DNA from: G942493215 sp942493215 | GTDB lineage: Bacteria > Bacillota_I > Bacilli_A > RF39 > UBA660 | Direction of reading: 5' to 3' | Length of the DNA: 64,000 bases | Assembly: GCA_942493215.1 (NCBI GenBank) | Contig: OW818670.1 | Location: 310,001-374,000 of the forward strand | Part shown: piece by piece, positions 35,579-44,126 of the stretch | How the letters are laid out: every line of letters begins with the position of its first letter | How positions within the stretch are numbered: the stretch's first letter is position 1 | Notes under the pieces: generated by a model | What the model saw: only the letters and a program-made list of their open reading frames with translations | What the model was told of the DNA's origin: nothing | The model's database searches: none | Program-made: the position numbers and the translations under genes

Positions 35579-35878
35579 TCATAATATCTTATTTTCTTGA
35601 ACCCATCCCTCATAACCACCATCAATATTTACTGCTTTATAACCCTCATTAATTAAAATTTGAACCACTTTTTTACTAACTTTACCCGTATCACAATAAA
35701 TATAATAAGTATATTTTTTATCTAAATTGCTTTTTAATGATCCTAATAATTTCTCAAATGGCATATTTATGGCTCCGGGAATATATCCCATACAATAATC
35801 ATCGGATGAACGAATATCAATGAGCCAAATACAATTAAGAAGCTTTTTTAAGTCGGTGATAGAAATACTTGGTACCAT
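35579..35878 (-). CDS. Single-domain rhodanese-like protein
   Basis: 99 residues: LIDIRSSDDYCMGYIPGAINMPF is the typical rhodanese beginning and YYIYCDTGKVSKKVVQIL holds the active-site loop with Cys; the C-terminal GYKAVNIDGGYEGW is also standard. It would transfer sulfane sulfur in the cytoplasm. Its ribosome site (AGGGTGA) is the 3' arm of the terminator of the coupling-protein gene just upstream, an unusual overlap. Followed by rmuC 61 bases later. Confidence 0.85.
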   Translation of the reverse strand: MVPSISITDLKKLLNCIWLIDIRSSDDYCMGYIPGAINMPFEKLLGSLKSNLDKKYTYYIYCDTGKVSKKVVQILINEGYKAVNIDGGYEGWVQENKIL

Positions 35879-35879
35879 A

Positions 35880-35919
35880 AAAAATCACCCTAACATATTA
35901 TATGTAATCGGGCGATTTA
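35880..35919 (-). terminator. Terminator of the secretion cluster, overlapping the rhodanese ribosome site
   Basis: On the minus strand AAATCGCCC, a 19-base loop, GGGTGATTT and six T, right after the VirD4-like stop. The AGGGTGA arm is 7 bases before the rhodanese ATG. Confidence 0.7.
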
Positions 35920-35921
35920 TG

Positions 35922-38213
35922 CTATTCATCTTCAAAGAAATCATCAAAAAATTGATCATCAGTAATATCTGCTTTTTTATCATCAACCTTTTTTTCTTCA
36001 ACATTCGGCTTAACAATTTCTTGTACCGGTTGTTGTTCTTTAATAGGCTCCTCAATTACTGGTTTTTCCTCTTGAACTGTCATATTAATAAAAGGTTCTT
36101 TAGGATTAAATATAGGTTCCTCATCATTAATATCAAGTTCAGAAAGTTCTGGTAAAGCAGTAATATCTTTAATATCACCAGTTTTATTAGCTTTCTTTTC
36201 TTCAGCCTCTTTTTCAGCCTTCTCTTCAGCTTCTAATTCCGCTATTTTAGCATCAATATTCTTAATAATCTCTTCTATATTAAAGTCGTTATTAGGTTGT
36301 GGTGCCTTATCAAACATATTGCTACTATTATTAGTAGCATTAGGAGTAAAAGGTGGCAATGGATTTTTAAATATGTCATTAGGACTACTAGCAGGAGTAC
36401 CACCCATAGGAGTTGTATAATCTGGCATACCGCCAAATCCCGGCATAGAAGGACCGCCAAACATATTTCCTCCACCAGGAGCTCCACCTAACATACTGTT
36501 AAACTTACTTTCTCTTTTTTTAGATACAAAAGTCTTAATATCAAATAGCTTAATATCCATTCTATCACGAGTTGGATAACTGCCCTTTTCATATTTATAA
36601 CCCCAATCCATTTTATAGTTAGGAGTTAATTTCGTTTTAAAAGGCATCATACGCGTTCTTAAAACAATTGTTTCCCATTGTTTTAGACGCTGTAAATCAC
36701 TAACAGTAACAAGCGGTGTACTGGCTGTTTTATCTTTTTCTTTAGATTTAACCTCGCCACACATTTTACTAATTTCTTCTAAAGCACTTAACTCACTACT
36801 TATTAAATAAATAATATTACCACAGTTACCTTTTATTGTATCGCCATTTTCTTTACCATAAACTTGTGTTAATTGCGAAAAGTTCTGAATAATAAAGTTA
36901 AAACGAATATTACGGCTTCGAGCAGCTGTTACCATAGTTGTAACATCTTTTAATGGCGGCATATTAGCAAATTCATCAAGTAGGAAGTTGGTCCGAAATG
37001 GTAACTTACCACCACATTCTTGAGCAACATCAATTAATGTTTCATAACACTGTTTAATGAATATTGTTACTAATGAATGGTACGTCTTCTTTTCATCTTG
37101 AATAACAATGAATACAGCCGTTTTCTTACGACCAATATCCTTCATATCAAAATCATTATGACCTAGCATTTCTGATAAATTCTCACGTGATGAGAATAGT
37201 TTAATCTTCTGTTTAAATACAGATAAAATACTACTTTTAGTATCAGTTGGTGCCATTAAGGTACTAGCAACATTAACATAAGCAGGAGATGCTTGATTTT
37301 TATCCGCAAAATACTCTTTAATATAGGTAGAACCCATAAATTTTTCTTCGCCGACGGTTGTCATTAAATTAATACTATTAAGATTAATTTCATCACTACT
37401 AGCATCTTCAAATAAAGCTAAAGATAATCCGGCAAAATAATCAGCTGATGTCTTTTCCCAGAAAGGATCTTGATTTTGAGCTTTTTCATCATATAGAATA
37501 TTCATCGCTAAGTCATCTAGTAACTCATTAGCTTTATCTTGATTACCATTCTTATATAAAGTATATGGTAAATTTAACGGATTCCAAGCATTACCACGTT
37601 GAGGATCACGAAAGTTTAATAAGACAATATTATAATCACGATCTTTAAGCATATTAATAGTGTTTTCATATATTTCGCCTTTAGGATCGGTAATAATCAT
37701 TGATTCACCTTTTTTAGCTAATATATTAACTAATGGTAGAACCGTAATTTGTGTTTTACCACTACCAGTTGATCCAATAATTAAATTATGAAATTCACCA
37801 TCATCAACCCACAATTTTTTACCATCATTCATTAATGGAATACCAGCACTATTAACATTACGAGCTAAAGGACTTATTTCTTTTAGGACCTTTTTCATTT
37901 CTCTATCTTTAGCCCATCTTGAATAACCACCCTTGTCTTTTTTAGTGGTAGCAATTCCAAAACCTTTTTCTCTTTCAAAAAAATGTGAAGATACACTCGT
38001 CATAATACCAATTAAAGCAATTAACCAAAATATGAGAGTTTGTAAAACAAATTCACCAGAGAAAGCAGGTATTGGATTAAACCCATGAAAAGCCATATTA
38101 TTAGCAACTGATGAAATATTTAATAAAAGAATAGCTACAACATATAAAAGAGCTACACAAAACAGTAAGAATATTACCATATCTTTTAATTCAGCTGTAA
38201 ATTTCAATTTCAC
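35922..38213 (-). CDS. VirD4/TraG-family type IV coupling ATPase
   Basis: 763 residues from GTG 38213 (behind AGAGG; a GTG three codons earlier is poorer). Two membrane helices (about 15-40 and 55-80) precede a RecA-like ATPase: Walker A GSTGSGKT (near 147-154), MIITDPKGEIYENT, Walker B NFLLDEFANMPPL, and the TraG motif TAARSRNIRFNFIIQNFSQL. The last 230 residues are Gly/Met/Pro-rich, then acidic (many E/D/K), probably a disordered docking tail. Coupling proteins feed substrates to type IV secretion channels. Last gene of the minus-strand cluster, followed by its terminator. No relaxase is found in the window. Confidence 0.9.
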   Translation of the reverse strand: MKLKFTAELKDMVIFLLFCVALLYVVAILLLNISSVANNMAFHGFNPIPAFSGEFVLQTLIFWLIALIGIMTSVSSHFFEREKGFGIATTKKDKGGYSRWAKDREMKKVLKEISPLARNVNSAGIPLMNDGKKLWVDDGEFHNLIIGSTGSGKTQITVLPLVNILAKKGESMIITDPKGEIYENTINMLKDRDYNIVLLNFRDPQRGNAWNPLNLPYTLYKNGNQDKANELLDDLAMNILYDEKAQNQDPFWEKTSADYFAGLSLALFEDASSDEINLNSINLMTTVGEEKFMGSTYIKEYFADKNQASPAYVNVASTLMAPTDTKSSILSVFKQKIKLFSSRENLSEMLGHNDFDMKDIGRKKTAVFIVIQDEKKTYHSLVTIFIKQCYETLIDVAQECGGKLPFRTNFLLDEFANMPPLKDVTTMVTAARSRNIRFNFIIQNFSQLTQVYGKENGDTIKGNCGNIIYLISSELSALEEISKMCGEVKSKEKDKTASTPLVTVSDLQRLKQWETIVLRTRMMPFKTKLTPNYKMDWGYKYEKGSYPTRDRMDIKLFDIKTFVSKKRESKFNSMLGGAPGGGNMFGGPSMPGFGGMPDYTTPMGGTPASSPNDIFKNPLPPFTPNATNNSSNMFDKAPQPNNDFNIEEIIKNIDAKIAELEAEEKAEKEAEEKKANKTGDIKDITALPELSELDINDEEPIFNPKEPFINMTVQEEKPVIEEPIKEQQPVQEIVKPNVEEKKVDDKKADITDDQFFDDFFEDE

Positions 38214-38291
38214 AAGTAACACCTCTTTTATAAAAGTTAACTATCATAATTATAACATTAATTATTTAAAACATAAATAGTTTTACTAATA

Positions 38292-39008
38292 TTATATTTC
38301 ATTATTTTTATTTTGTTTGCGATAAAAATACCATAGTACTATTGCTATAATAATTAGTATTGAAACAAGACCAACAAGGTAGTAATTAAGGTATGGTAAC
38401 CAAGCTAATATATTATACGAATATAATAATGCCTTATCATACTCTAAATATATGCTATCAGGATGTTCATTATATTTTAAAGTCCAATAGTAAGTATTAG
38501 TACTTGAATCGACTCTACTAGCATTACTCTTTACTACTCTATAGGGTAAACTTATCGCCATATAACTATTATCTAATTTGGGATATCCACACCATTCACA
38601 ATTAATTGATGAATTTTTAAATGACCCAATTGATTCTAGTATAATATGAGTCCCATTGGTAGTCGTTTTCATATCATCAAACAAATAGGAAACAAAAGAT
38701 GAATACATTATATATCTTTTTAAATCTTTATAATTTTTAGAAGCAATAAAACCCATCGTATCATCATTAATTATCTTGCTGATATGATATTCACCAGATC
38801 CACTTTTAGCATTTATTATTTTAGCAAAACTATCTGTAAAATCTTGTGGTGAATCACCCATATCATCAAATCTAAGTACTGATTGACTGACCATAAAAGA
38901 TAAATTTTCACTGACAGTACCATTAAAATTTATCTTAAGATTATACTCAGCCTGACATCCCGTCAATAATAAGACCATTATCAATAATAAAATTATCTTC
39001 TTTTTCAT
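38292..39008 (-). CDS. LppM-like lipoprotein with C-terminal membrane helix
   Basis: From ATG 39008 (AGGAGTGATGAG) 238 residues. Signal peptide with lipobox LLLTGC (Cys about 18), then EYNLKINFNGTVSENLSFMV, the beta pattern of LppM/DUF3153-type lipoproteins, a domain up to about 200, one helix (YLVGLVSILIIIAIVLWYF-type, about 205-228) and a basic end KQNKNNEI. It is tethered at both ends to the membrane's outer face. Placed between the hydrolase and the coupling ATPase, it could be a VirB7-like stabiliser of the secretion channel; that is inference from position. Confidence 0.7.
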   Translation of the reverse strand: MKKKIILLLIMVLLLTGCQAEYNLKINFNGTVSENLSFMVSQSVLRFDDMGDSPQDFTDSFAKIINAKSGSGEYHISKIINDDTMGFIASKNYKDLKRYIMYSSFVSYLFDDMKTTTNGTHIILESIGSFKNSSINCEWCGYPKLDNSYMAISLPYRVVKSNASRVDSSTNTYYWTLKYNEHPDSIYLEYDKALLYSYNILAWLPYLNYYLVGLVSILIIIAIVLWYFYRKQNKNNEI

Positions 39009-39035
39009 CTCATCACTCCTACTTAATAGTAAAAC

Positions 39036-39057
39036 ATCCAAGTACTATTACTTGGAC
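39036..39057 (-). terminator. Intercistronic hairpin
   Basis: CCAAGTA-CTAT-TACTTGG, followed on the minus strand by ATGTTTTA. The T-run is short, so it may attenuate or protect RNA rather than fully terminate between hydrolase and lipoprotein genes. Confidence 0.4.
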
Positions 39058-39061
39058 GCTA

Positions 39062-41404
39062 CTACCACATATTTGATATACTACCATCTGTTCCATAAAC
39101 ACCATTCATCAGAATATATGAATAATCATCGTTTTTTTCACTTTTAGCATGCGTAGTTACTATTAGGCCAGATTTAGTATCTTCTTCAGCTACATAAATA
39201 TTGTCATTATCTATTCCGATAATTATACCAATATGGCCACCATCCCAGAATAGATCACCTATTTTTACAGTTCCGTCAGATACTTGGCTATCCCCAAAAG
39301 TAACTTGGCGTCCTCGATCGGCTAATTGATCAGATCCAATATTACCAACCTCTTTGACACCACCATTAAGCATAGCCCATGTTACAAAGCCACTATCTGA
39401 TAATCCATTATAATATAGTCCACCTGTAACCTTTTCCGTTGTTGGAATACCATCTTTAGTAATAGGGCACCCCCAACCACTATCTTTATCAGTGTTAATG
39501 CCTATTTTATAATAACGGCCTTTTACATCAGAATCATCAGTGAAATATGGTATTTTACTTGGAAAATCAAGAGCCAAATATCTAGCTGCTGCAACGACAC
39601 CAGCTCTACTTCCGATACCTGCATTCTTAACCTTGGTTGTTAATTTTTGAAGTTCAGCATTTATGTCACTAATATTAGTTGCCCCACAAGTTATATTGCT
39701 TTTACTATTATTTATACCCGGTACTGCTTTATCAGCTGCATTTTGGCAATAATTGGTAATAGTTGGATTAACATAATAATATTCTAGTATTTCTTTATAC
39801 GTTTTACCATCTTTACCCAGTTGATTACCGCCTTCTTGACACATATCATTTTTTTGATAGCCACATCCCCAAGCTTCATTCTTCTTATAAGAAGCTGACA
39901 TTAATTTGCCATCTTTCATTATAACTGAACCAAAAACTGCATCAACAGCCTCTAAAGTGCGCTCTTGTTCAAGTTTAGTTGCATCACTAATTTTACCGTA
40001 GACCTGGTCATAAGTACAGTCACGTAAGTATATATAATTGGAATTTTCATTATAACCACCACGTCTTAATGAGTAAGTTTGAACAGCAATAGCAAAAGCT
40101 TTCATAAATTGCATATCATACCTCTCAGGACTAATTTCCTCTGTCATTACACCGCGAACATAATCCTTAAACGGAACTTCCTCAAGTACTTTACTATTTG
40201 GTCCAGCCCAAGCTCTTGTACACTCACAAACCTTGACTGTAATATTCTCTAAATTACAATTAGCAATAGTTGCACTTTGTGTAGCACATCTGGACATAAT
40301 AGACGTAGGATCAAATTTATGACCATCTATTGAGTAAAACTCAAAATGTAAATGTGATCCCGTCGAACATCCAGTACTTCCCTCAACGGCAATTTGTTGA
40401 CCTTTAGTTACTGTTTGTCCAGCAGTAACTAAAGTGGAACTCAAATGAGCATAACGTGAACGATACTTTTGACCATTAAGAGTATGCTCTATAATAATAT
40501 ATGTACCATAACCATTAGGACAAGATGAACCGTTACACATACATTGGGTCCTTGTCGAATCCCAATATTTATATAAATTTTCAGTATGAACTTCAACTGC
40601 TACTACTGTACCATCAGCAACACTATATATATTTTTATTGGTTGCTCCAACAACATCTGTAGCATTATGAGGCCGACCATTACGTAAAGTATTAAACCCC
40701 GACGTTATAGCACACTCTGTACCACGAAATGGTGCATCTAATAAATCCATAATGTCACCTGATATATTGTCATTTATCTTTATATTTTGATAATAATATT
40801 CTAACCCCGCACGAGCGTGAATGTCTTTTATTATATCCTCAATTGTCATTCCACCCTTTAATAAATCGGGGAAATTAAGTGATATATAAGTGTTACGCAG
40901 GTAATCATCATATTTGGCTATATCCTGGTAATAGACTCCCTTATTATCAGAATGTACTAAGTTATTTATTAAATCATAAATTTGATTTTTAGCAGCTCGG
41001 TAATCAAACTGACCAGCCGTTTTTTTATCACCAGTTGTAAAATTTATTGCATTAGGATTATATAATTTGTCATAATCAAAAGCATAGAAAATAGTTGCTT
41101 GAATTAATGGCGTATTTAATTTTAGATTATATGGCGTTGCATCATATTTATTATACAAATCTTTAACAATAATATAATAATCTTTTTCTTCTTTTTCATA
41201 GCATTCGTTATTTGTACACCAACCACGTAACATAAAAACATTACCCATTTTTTCAAGAAAATTACTAGTCGTTTCTTTAATATTATTTACAGCTTCAACA
41301 ACAACAAAAATGGGAGATAATATAGCAGCAGCAATCGTTATCATAAAGCCAAAAAAGAGTACAAATGACGCTATTGAAACAATTAATGTAGCTTTCTTAT
41401 TCAT
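39062..41404 (-). CDS. Three-domain peptidoglycan hydrolase (M23 + SpoIID-like + NlpC/P60-like) of the secretion cluster
   Basis: 780 residues. N-terminal helix (about 8-38) as anchor; helical region to about 225; M23/LytM endopeptidase (about 230-370) with H246/D250 (HNATD), YAHLS and HLHFE (351-355), so the zinc site is intact; SpoIID/LytB-like domain (about 388-545) with MTEEISPE holding the likely lytic glutamate; and an NlpC/P60-like domain (about 590-775) where the motif DCSGFV reads SDSGFV (Asp670 at the Cys position) although H724 remains. The last domain may be inactive or only bind wall. It would open the cell wall for the channel, the VirB1/CwlT role. Confidence 0.85.
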   Translation of the reverse strand: MNKKATLIVSIASFVLFFGFMITIAAAILSPIFVVVEAVNNIKETTSNFLEKMGNVFMLRGWCTNNECYEKEEKDYYIIVKDLYNKYDATPYNLKLNTPLIQATIFYAFDYDKLYNPNAINFTTGDKKTAGQFDYRAAKNQIYDLINNLVHSDNKGVYYQDIAKYDDYLRNTYISLNFPDLLKGGMTIEDIIKDIHARAGLEYYYQNIKINDNISGDIMDLLDAPFRGTECAITSGFNTLRNGRPHNATDVVGATNKNIYSVADGTVVAVEVHTENLYKYWDSTRTQCMCNGSSCPNGYGTYIIIEHTLNGQKYRSRYAHLSSTLVTAGQTVTKGQQIAVEGSTGCSTGSHLHFEFYSIDGHKFDPTSIMSRCATQSATIANCNLENITVKVCECTRAWAGPNSKVLEEVPFKDYVRGVMTEEISPERYDMQFMKAFAIAVQTYSLRRGGYNENSNYIYLRDCTYDQVYGKISDATKLEQERTLEAVDAVFGSVIMKDGKLMSASYKKNEAWGCGYQKNDMCQEGGNQLGKDGKTYKEILEYYYVNPTITNYCQNAADKAVPGINNSKSNITCGATNISDINAELQKLTTKVKNAGIGSRAGVVAAARYLALDFPSKIPYFTDDSDVKGRYYKIGINTDKDSGWGCPITKDGIPTTEKVTGGLYYNGLSDSGFVTWAMLNGGVKEVGNIGSDQLADRGRQVTFGDSQVSDGTVKIGDLFWDGGHIGIIIGIDNDNIYVAEEDTKSGLIVTTHAKSEKNDDYSYILMNGVYGTDGSISNMW

Positions 41405-41427
41405 CTGTACTCCCCCTTATCTTACTT

Positions 41428-43212
41428 CTATAATCCTCCACCAGACCCAAAGGAATCTAATTCTTCTTCGGTGGCAATAATCCTTATTTGCATTCTTCTA
41501 CTACCACATACAAATAAAGCTTCCCCTTGTCCATATTTTTTAATATTTTCTTTTTCATTATCATTTAAATCAATCAACATTGATAGATCTTCAACAGCCT
41601 GTTTCTTTAAACCCATTGCTAAATAATATGAGGCATTATCAAATATAGCTTTACCCTGTGTAATAACGTTTGGATCACAGAAATCACTTGGTTGCTGGGT
41701 AATAATGATTGTTCCTGTATTATATTTACGAGAACGACGTTGAATCTGGGCTAAAAAATCAGCCCCTAATGTATTATTACTTCCTAATAGAACATGAGCT
41801 TCATCAACCATTAAAACAGTATTAACACTACGATCTAATGTTAAACCCCATGCATATTTTAAAATATTAAAGAATAAAGCATTACGCACATTCGTATCGG
41901 CATTCATAACTTCACGAATATTGAAAACAATAAATTCACTATTAGATTTAATAGTTGTATGACCATCAAAATAATATTTTAATTCTTTAACAATTGGTCT
42001 AATCTTTAATTCTAGACGTTCCATAATATCTCGTTCATGGGTTCTTTCCGTCATTGAGATTAAACGTCCCTTTATGGTTGCATAAACATCCTTAAAAGTT
42101 GGAAAATCTTCGGAAGTAAAGTTCGCAAAATTAGAATTAAAATCAATACCAAATCGACGATATGTATCTTGAATAACCTCACTATATAATGTTAATACAT
42201 CCTCTTCAATATTGGGATCATAATATTTTATAAAAGCTTTTAAAGTTTGAATTGTTCTTGTTAAAATCGTATAACCTAAACCAGAATTAATTTCATCTTC
42301 ATCAGTATCTAAAATGATTTCAAGGGGATTAATCATACCGTATTGTCCACCTTTACCCAAATCGATGAAATCACCATCATATAATCTTGTCATATCCTCA
42401 AGTTCACCTTCAGGATCAATAACAACTATTTGACTATTATTACGAATATTCGTTCTAAGAAACATTTTAGCTGCAGTTGACTTACCACTACCAGAAGTTC
42501 CTAAAATAATCATATTAGCATTATTACGATTATGCTCCTTTTTTATCTGATATAAGAACTGATTAAAAAGAATTACTCCTCCTGAAAAATCGACACCAAG
42601 CAGAGTTGATAAGCCTGGATCCTTAACACTATCAAAGATAAAAGGATACATAGCCGCAATGGTTGGTGAAGGAATAGGAGTGCCTATTCTATTCTCAATA
42701 TCTTGTTTAGGGTAAATAGGAATAATAGACTTTAATACTTTATCTTGTTCAAATCTCAAAGGAATAGCTTTCAATTCCATAGCCTCTAAGTAATTACGAA
42801 CTTGCATTTTTTTAGTAACCAATTCATCTTCACTATCAGCCGTAATCATAATATGTAATTGAAAATCAAATATTGTTGATTGATTAGCCGCCAACATTGA
42901 AATAAAATACTCTAATGATTCATAGTCTTGACGGATACGTTCTTGAATAGTACGATCTTTTTCTTCTTGATATCTAATCTTTAAATCCGCAATCTCTTTA
43001 TTAAGCATCTTACTAATAATACTAAATGGTAAAGGAATATGCTTAATAACAATCTTAATACCTGGAATACTTGTCAATGATGAAAGATATCCCGGTTGAA
43101 TAAATTTTGGAAAAGAAATAACCGTTAATATCGTAGCAAATTTGTCACTAATAACAAATTCACTTGGCTTAAAATGTAACCCTTTAGGAGCTACTTGTGT
43201 TCTTATATCCAT
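41428..43212 (-). CDS. VirB4-type ATPase, C-terminal motor part
   Basis: 594 residues. Residues 1-230 correspond to the middle of VirB4 (EFVISDKFATILTVISFPKF, coiled region); the RecA-like motor has Walker A GTSGSGKS (238-245), VVIDPEGELEDM, Walker B TVLMVDEAHVLLG and RRSRKYNTGTIIITQQPSDF. VirB4 powers pilus/channel assembly and substrate transfer. The usual N-terminal domain is encoded by the preceding separate gene, whose stop overlaps this ATG by one base (TAATG). Ends in a Gly-rich tail FGSGGGL. Confidence 0.92.
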   Translation of the reverse strand: MDIRTQVAPKGLHFKPSEFVISDKFATILTVISFPKFIQPGYLSSLTSIPGIKIVIKHIPLPFSIISKMLNKEIADLKIRYQEEKDRTIQERIRQDYESLEYFISMLAANQSTIFDFQLHIMITADSEDELVTKKMQVRNYLEAMELKAIPLRFEQDKVLKSIIPIYPKQDIENRIGTPIPSPTIAAMYPFIFDSVKDPGLSTLLGVDFSGGVILFNQFLYQIKKEHNRNNANMIILGTSGSGKSTAAKMFLRTNIRNNSQIVVIDPEGELEDMTRLYDGDFIDLGKGGQYGMINPLEIILDTDEDEINSGLGYTILTRTIQTLKAFIKYYDPNIEEDVLTLYSEVIQDTYRRFGIDFNSNFANFTSEDFPTFKDVYATIKGRLISMTERTHERDIMERLELKIRPIVKELKYYFDGHTTIKSNSEFIVFNIREVMNADTNVRNALFFNILKYAWGLTLDRSVNTVLMVDEAHVLLGSNNTLGADFLAQIQRRSRKYNTGTIIITQQPSDFCDPNVITQGKAIFDNASYYLAMGLKKQAVEDLSMLIDLNDNEKENIKKYGQGEALFVCGSRRMQIRIIATEEELDSFGSGGGL

Positions 43213-43814
43213 TATGACATCACCGTCCCAAACGTGGTAGATTGTCCACCATTTAAGAAATTATCAAGAATAATTCTTAAATCATCATTAGTAACCTGAT
43301 GAGTTGATAAACCAGCCCCCGCAAAGTTATTAATTAAAGTTCTTACTCTTTTCTGAATAACCTCATCATCTTTTTCCTTAAATAATAAATAAAATTCTGT
43401 ATCAACAACATTATTACTCATAAACATATTGGCTTTGTTAATATCTTCCATAACAAGTTTCTTCTTCACAGGACTTTGAACAGAGTTAAATAGTAATTCT
43501 AGTTGTGATAAGAAGACACTAATATCAACTGGGCGATCAGCCGCAATAATCCAGAATTCATAATCAATTAAATTATAAACCGTTCTTAAATTAGCAATAA
43601 TCGAATTTTGAGTATCAAAATCAAGAATAAAAATATTTTTAGGCATAATCTTAACACCAGTAACCTTATAATTGTTAGTTAAAATAATAGACCCGTTAGT
43701 AATATCCTTAATAGGAATATCGGCTTCGGTATATTTACTCTTATTTTTATTAGACTTAGTAGGCATAGCACTAACTACACTATTGCTTCTTGTTTGATTC
43801 GTCGTAATTGCCAT
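43212..43814 (-). CDS. VirB4 N-terminal domain as separate polypeptide
   Basis: 200 residues. DITNGSIILTNNYKVTGVKIMPKNI, NLIDYEFWIIAADRPVDISVFLSQL and EFYLLFKEKDDEVIQKRVRTLINNF reproduce the N-terminal VirB4/TraC-like domain that contacts the inner-membrane complex, normally fused to the motor. Residues 1-30 are basic and disordered. Both parts are in frame-perfect order and coupled (TAATG), with no remnant of a broken frame, so this is a genuine split and not a sequencing error. It overlaps the PrgI-like gene by 35 bases. Confidence 0.85.
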   Translation of the reverse strand: MAITTNQTRSNSVVSAMPTKSNKNKSKYTEADIPIKDITNGSIILTNNYKVTGVKIMPKNIFILDFDTQNSIIANLRTVYNLIDYEFWIIAADRPVDISVFLSQLELLFNSVQSPVKKKLVMEDINKANMFMSNNVVDTEFYLLFKEKDDEVIQKRVRTLINNFAGAGLSTHQVTNDDLRIILDNFLNGGQSTTFGTVMS

Positions 43815-44109
43815 CCATCACACACCATCCTTTCCAGACAAAGCGTTGTCTTGTCGTATAAAACTCTTTTACTGAACCTATAACCGTTAAAATATTATGA
43901 TAATTAGGAACCGGTAAAACCAAGAATCCTGTAATAACCGCTGGTGATAATGCAATAATTGTAGGTAACAATTGGTCTAAATCTAATATCATCAACAATA
44001 TTAGCGTAGCCGCAATACCACTTCCAAATAGTATCAAATCAAACACATTAAACATTCCAAATATCAGCATTGATTTTTTAGAATTGGCCGGTATCAAAAA
44101 CTGGTTCAT
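43780..44109 (-). CDS. PrgI-family (VirB3-like) membrane protein
   Basis: 109 residues, two helices (about 20-45 and 48-68) after the short motif FLIPANSKKSMLIFGMF. The C-terminal VIGSVKEFYTTRQRFVWKGW is like PrgI/VirB3 proteins, which bind VirB4 in Gram-positive type IV systems. Gene order PrgI - VirB4 is the standard one. It overlaps the VirB4 N-terminal gene by 35 bases and follows the VirB6-like gene by 17. Confidence 0.82.
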   Translation of the reverse strand: MNQFLIPANSKKSMLIFGMFNVFDLILFGSGIAATLILLMILDLDQLLPTIIALSPAVITGFLVLPVPNYHNILTVIGSVKEFYTTRQRFVWKGWCVMDGNYDESNKKQ

Positions 44110-44126
44110 ATATTATTCCTCCCTTT

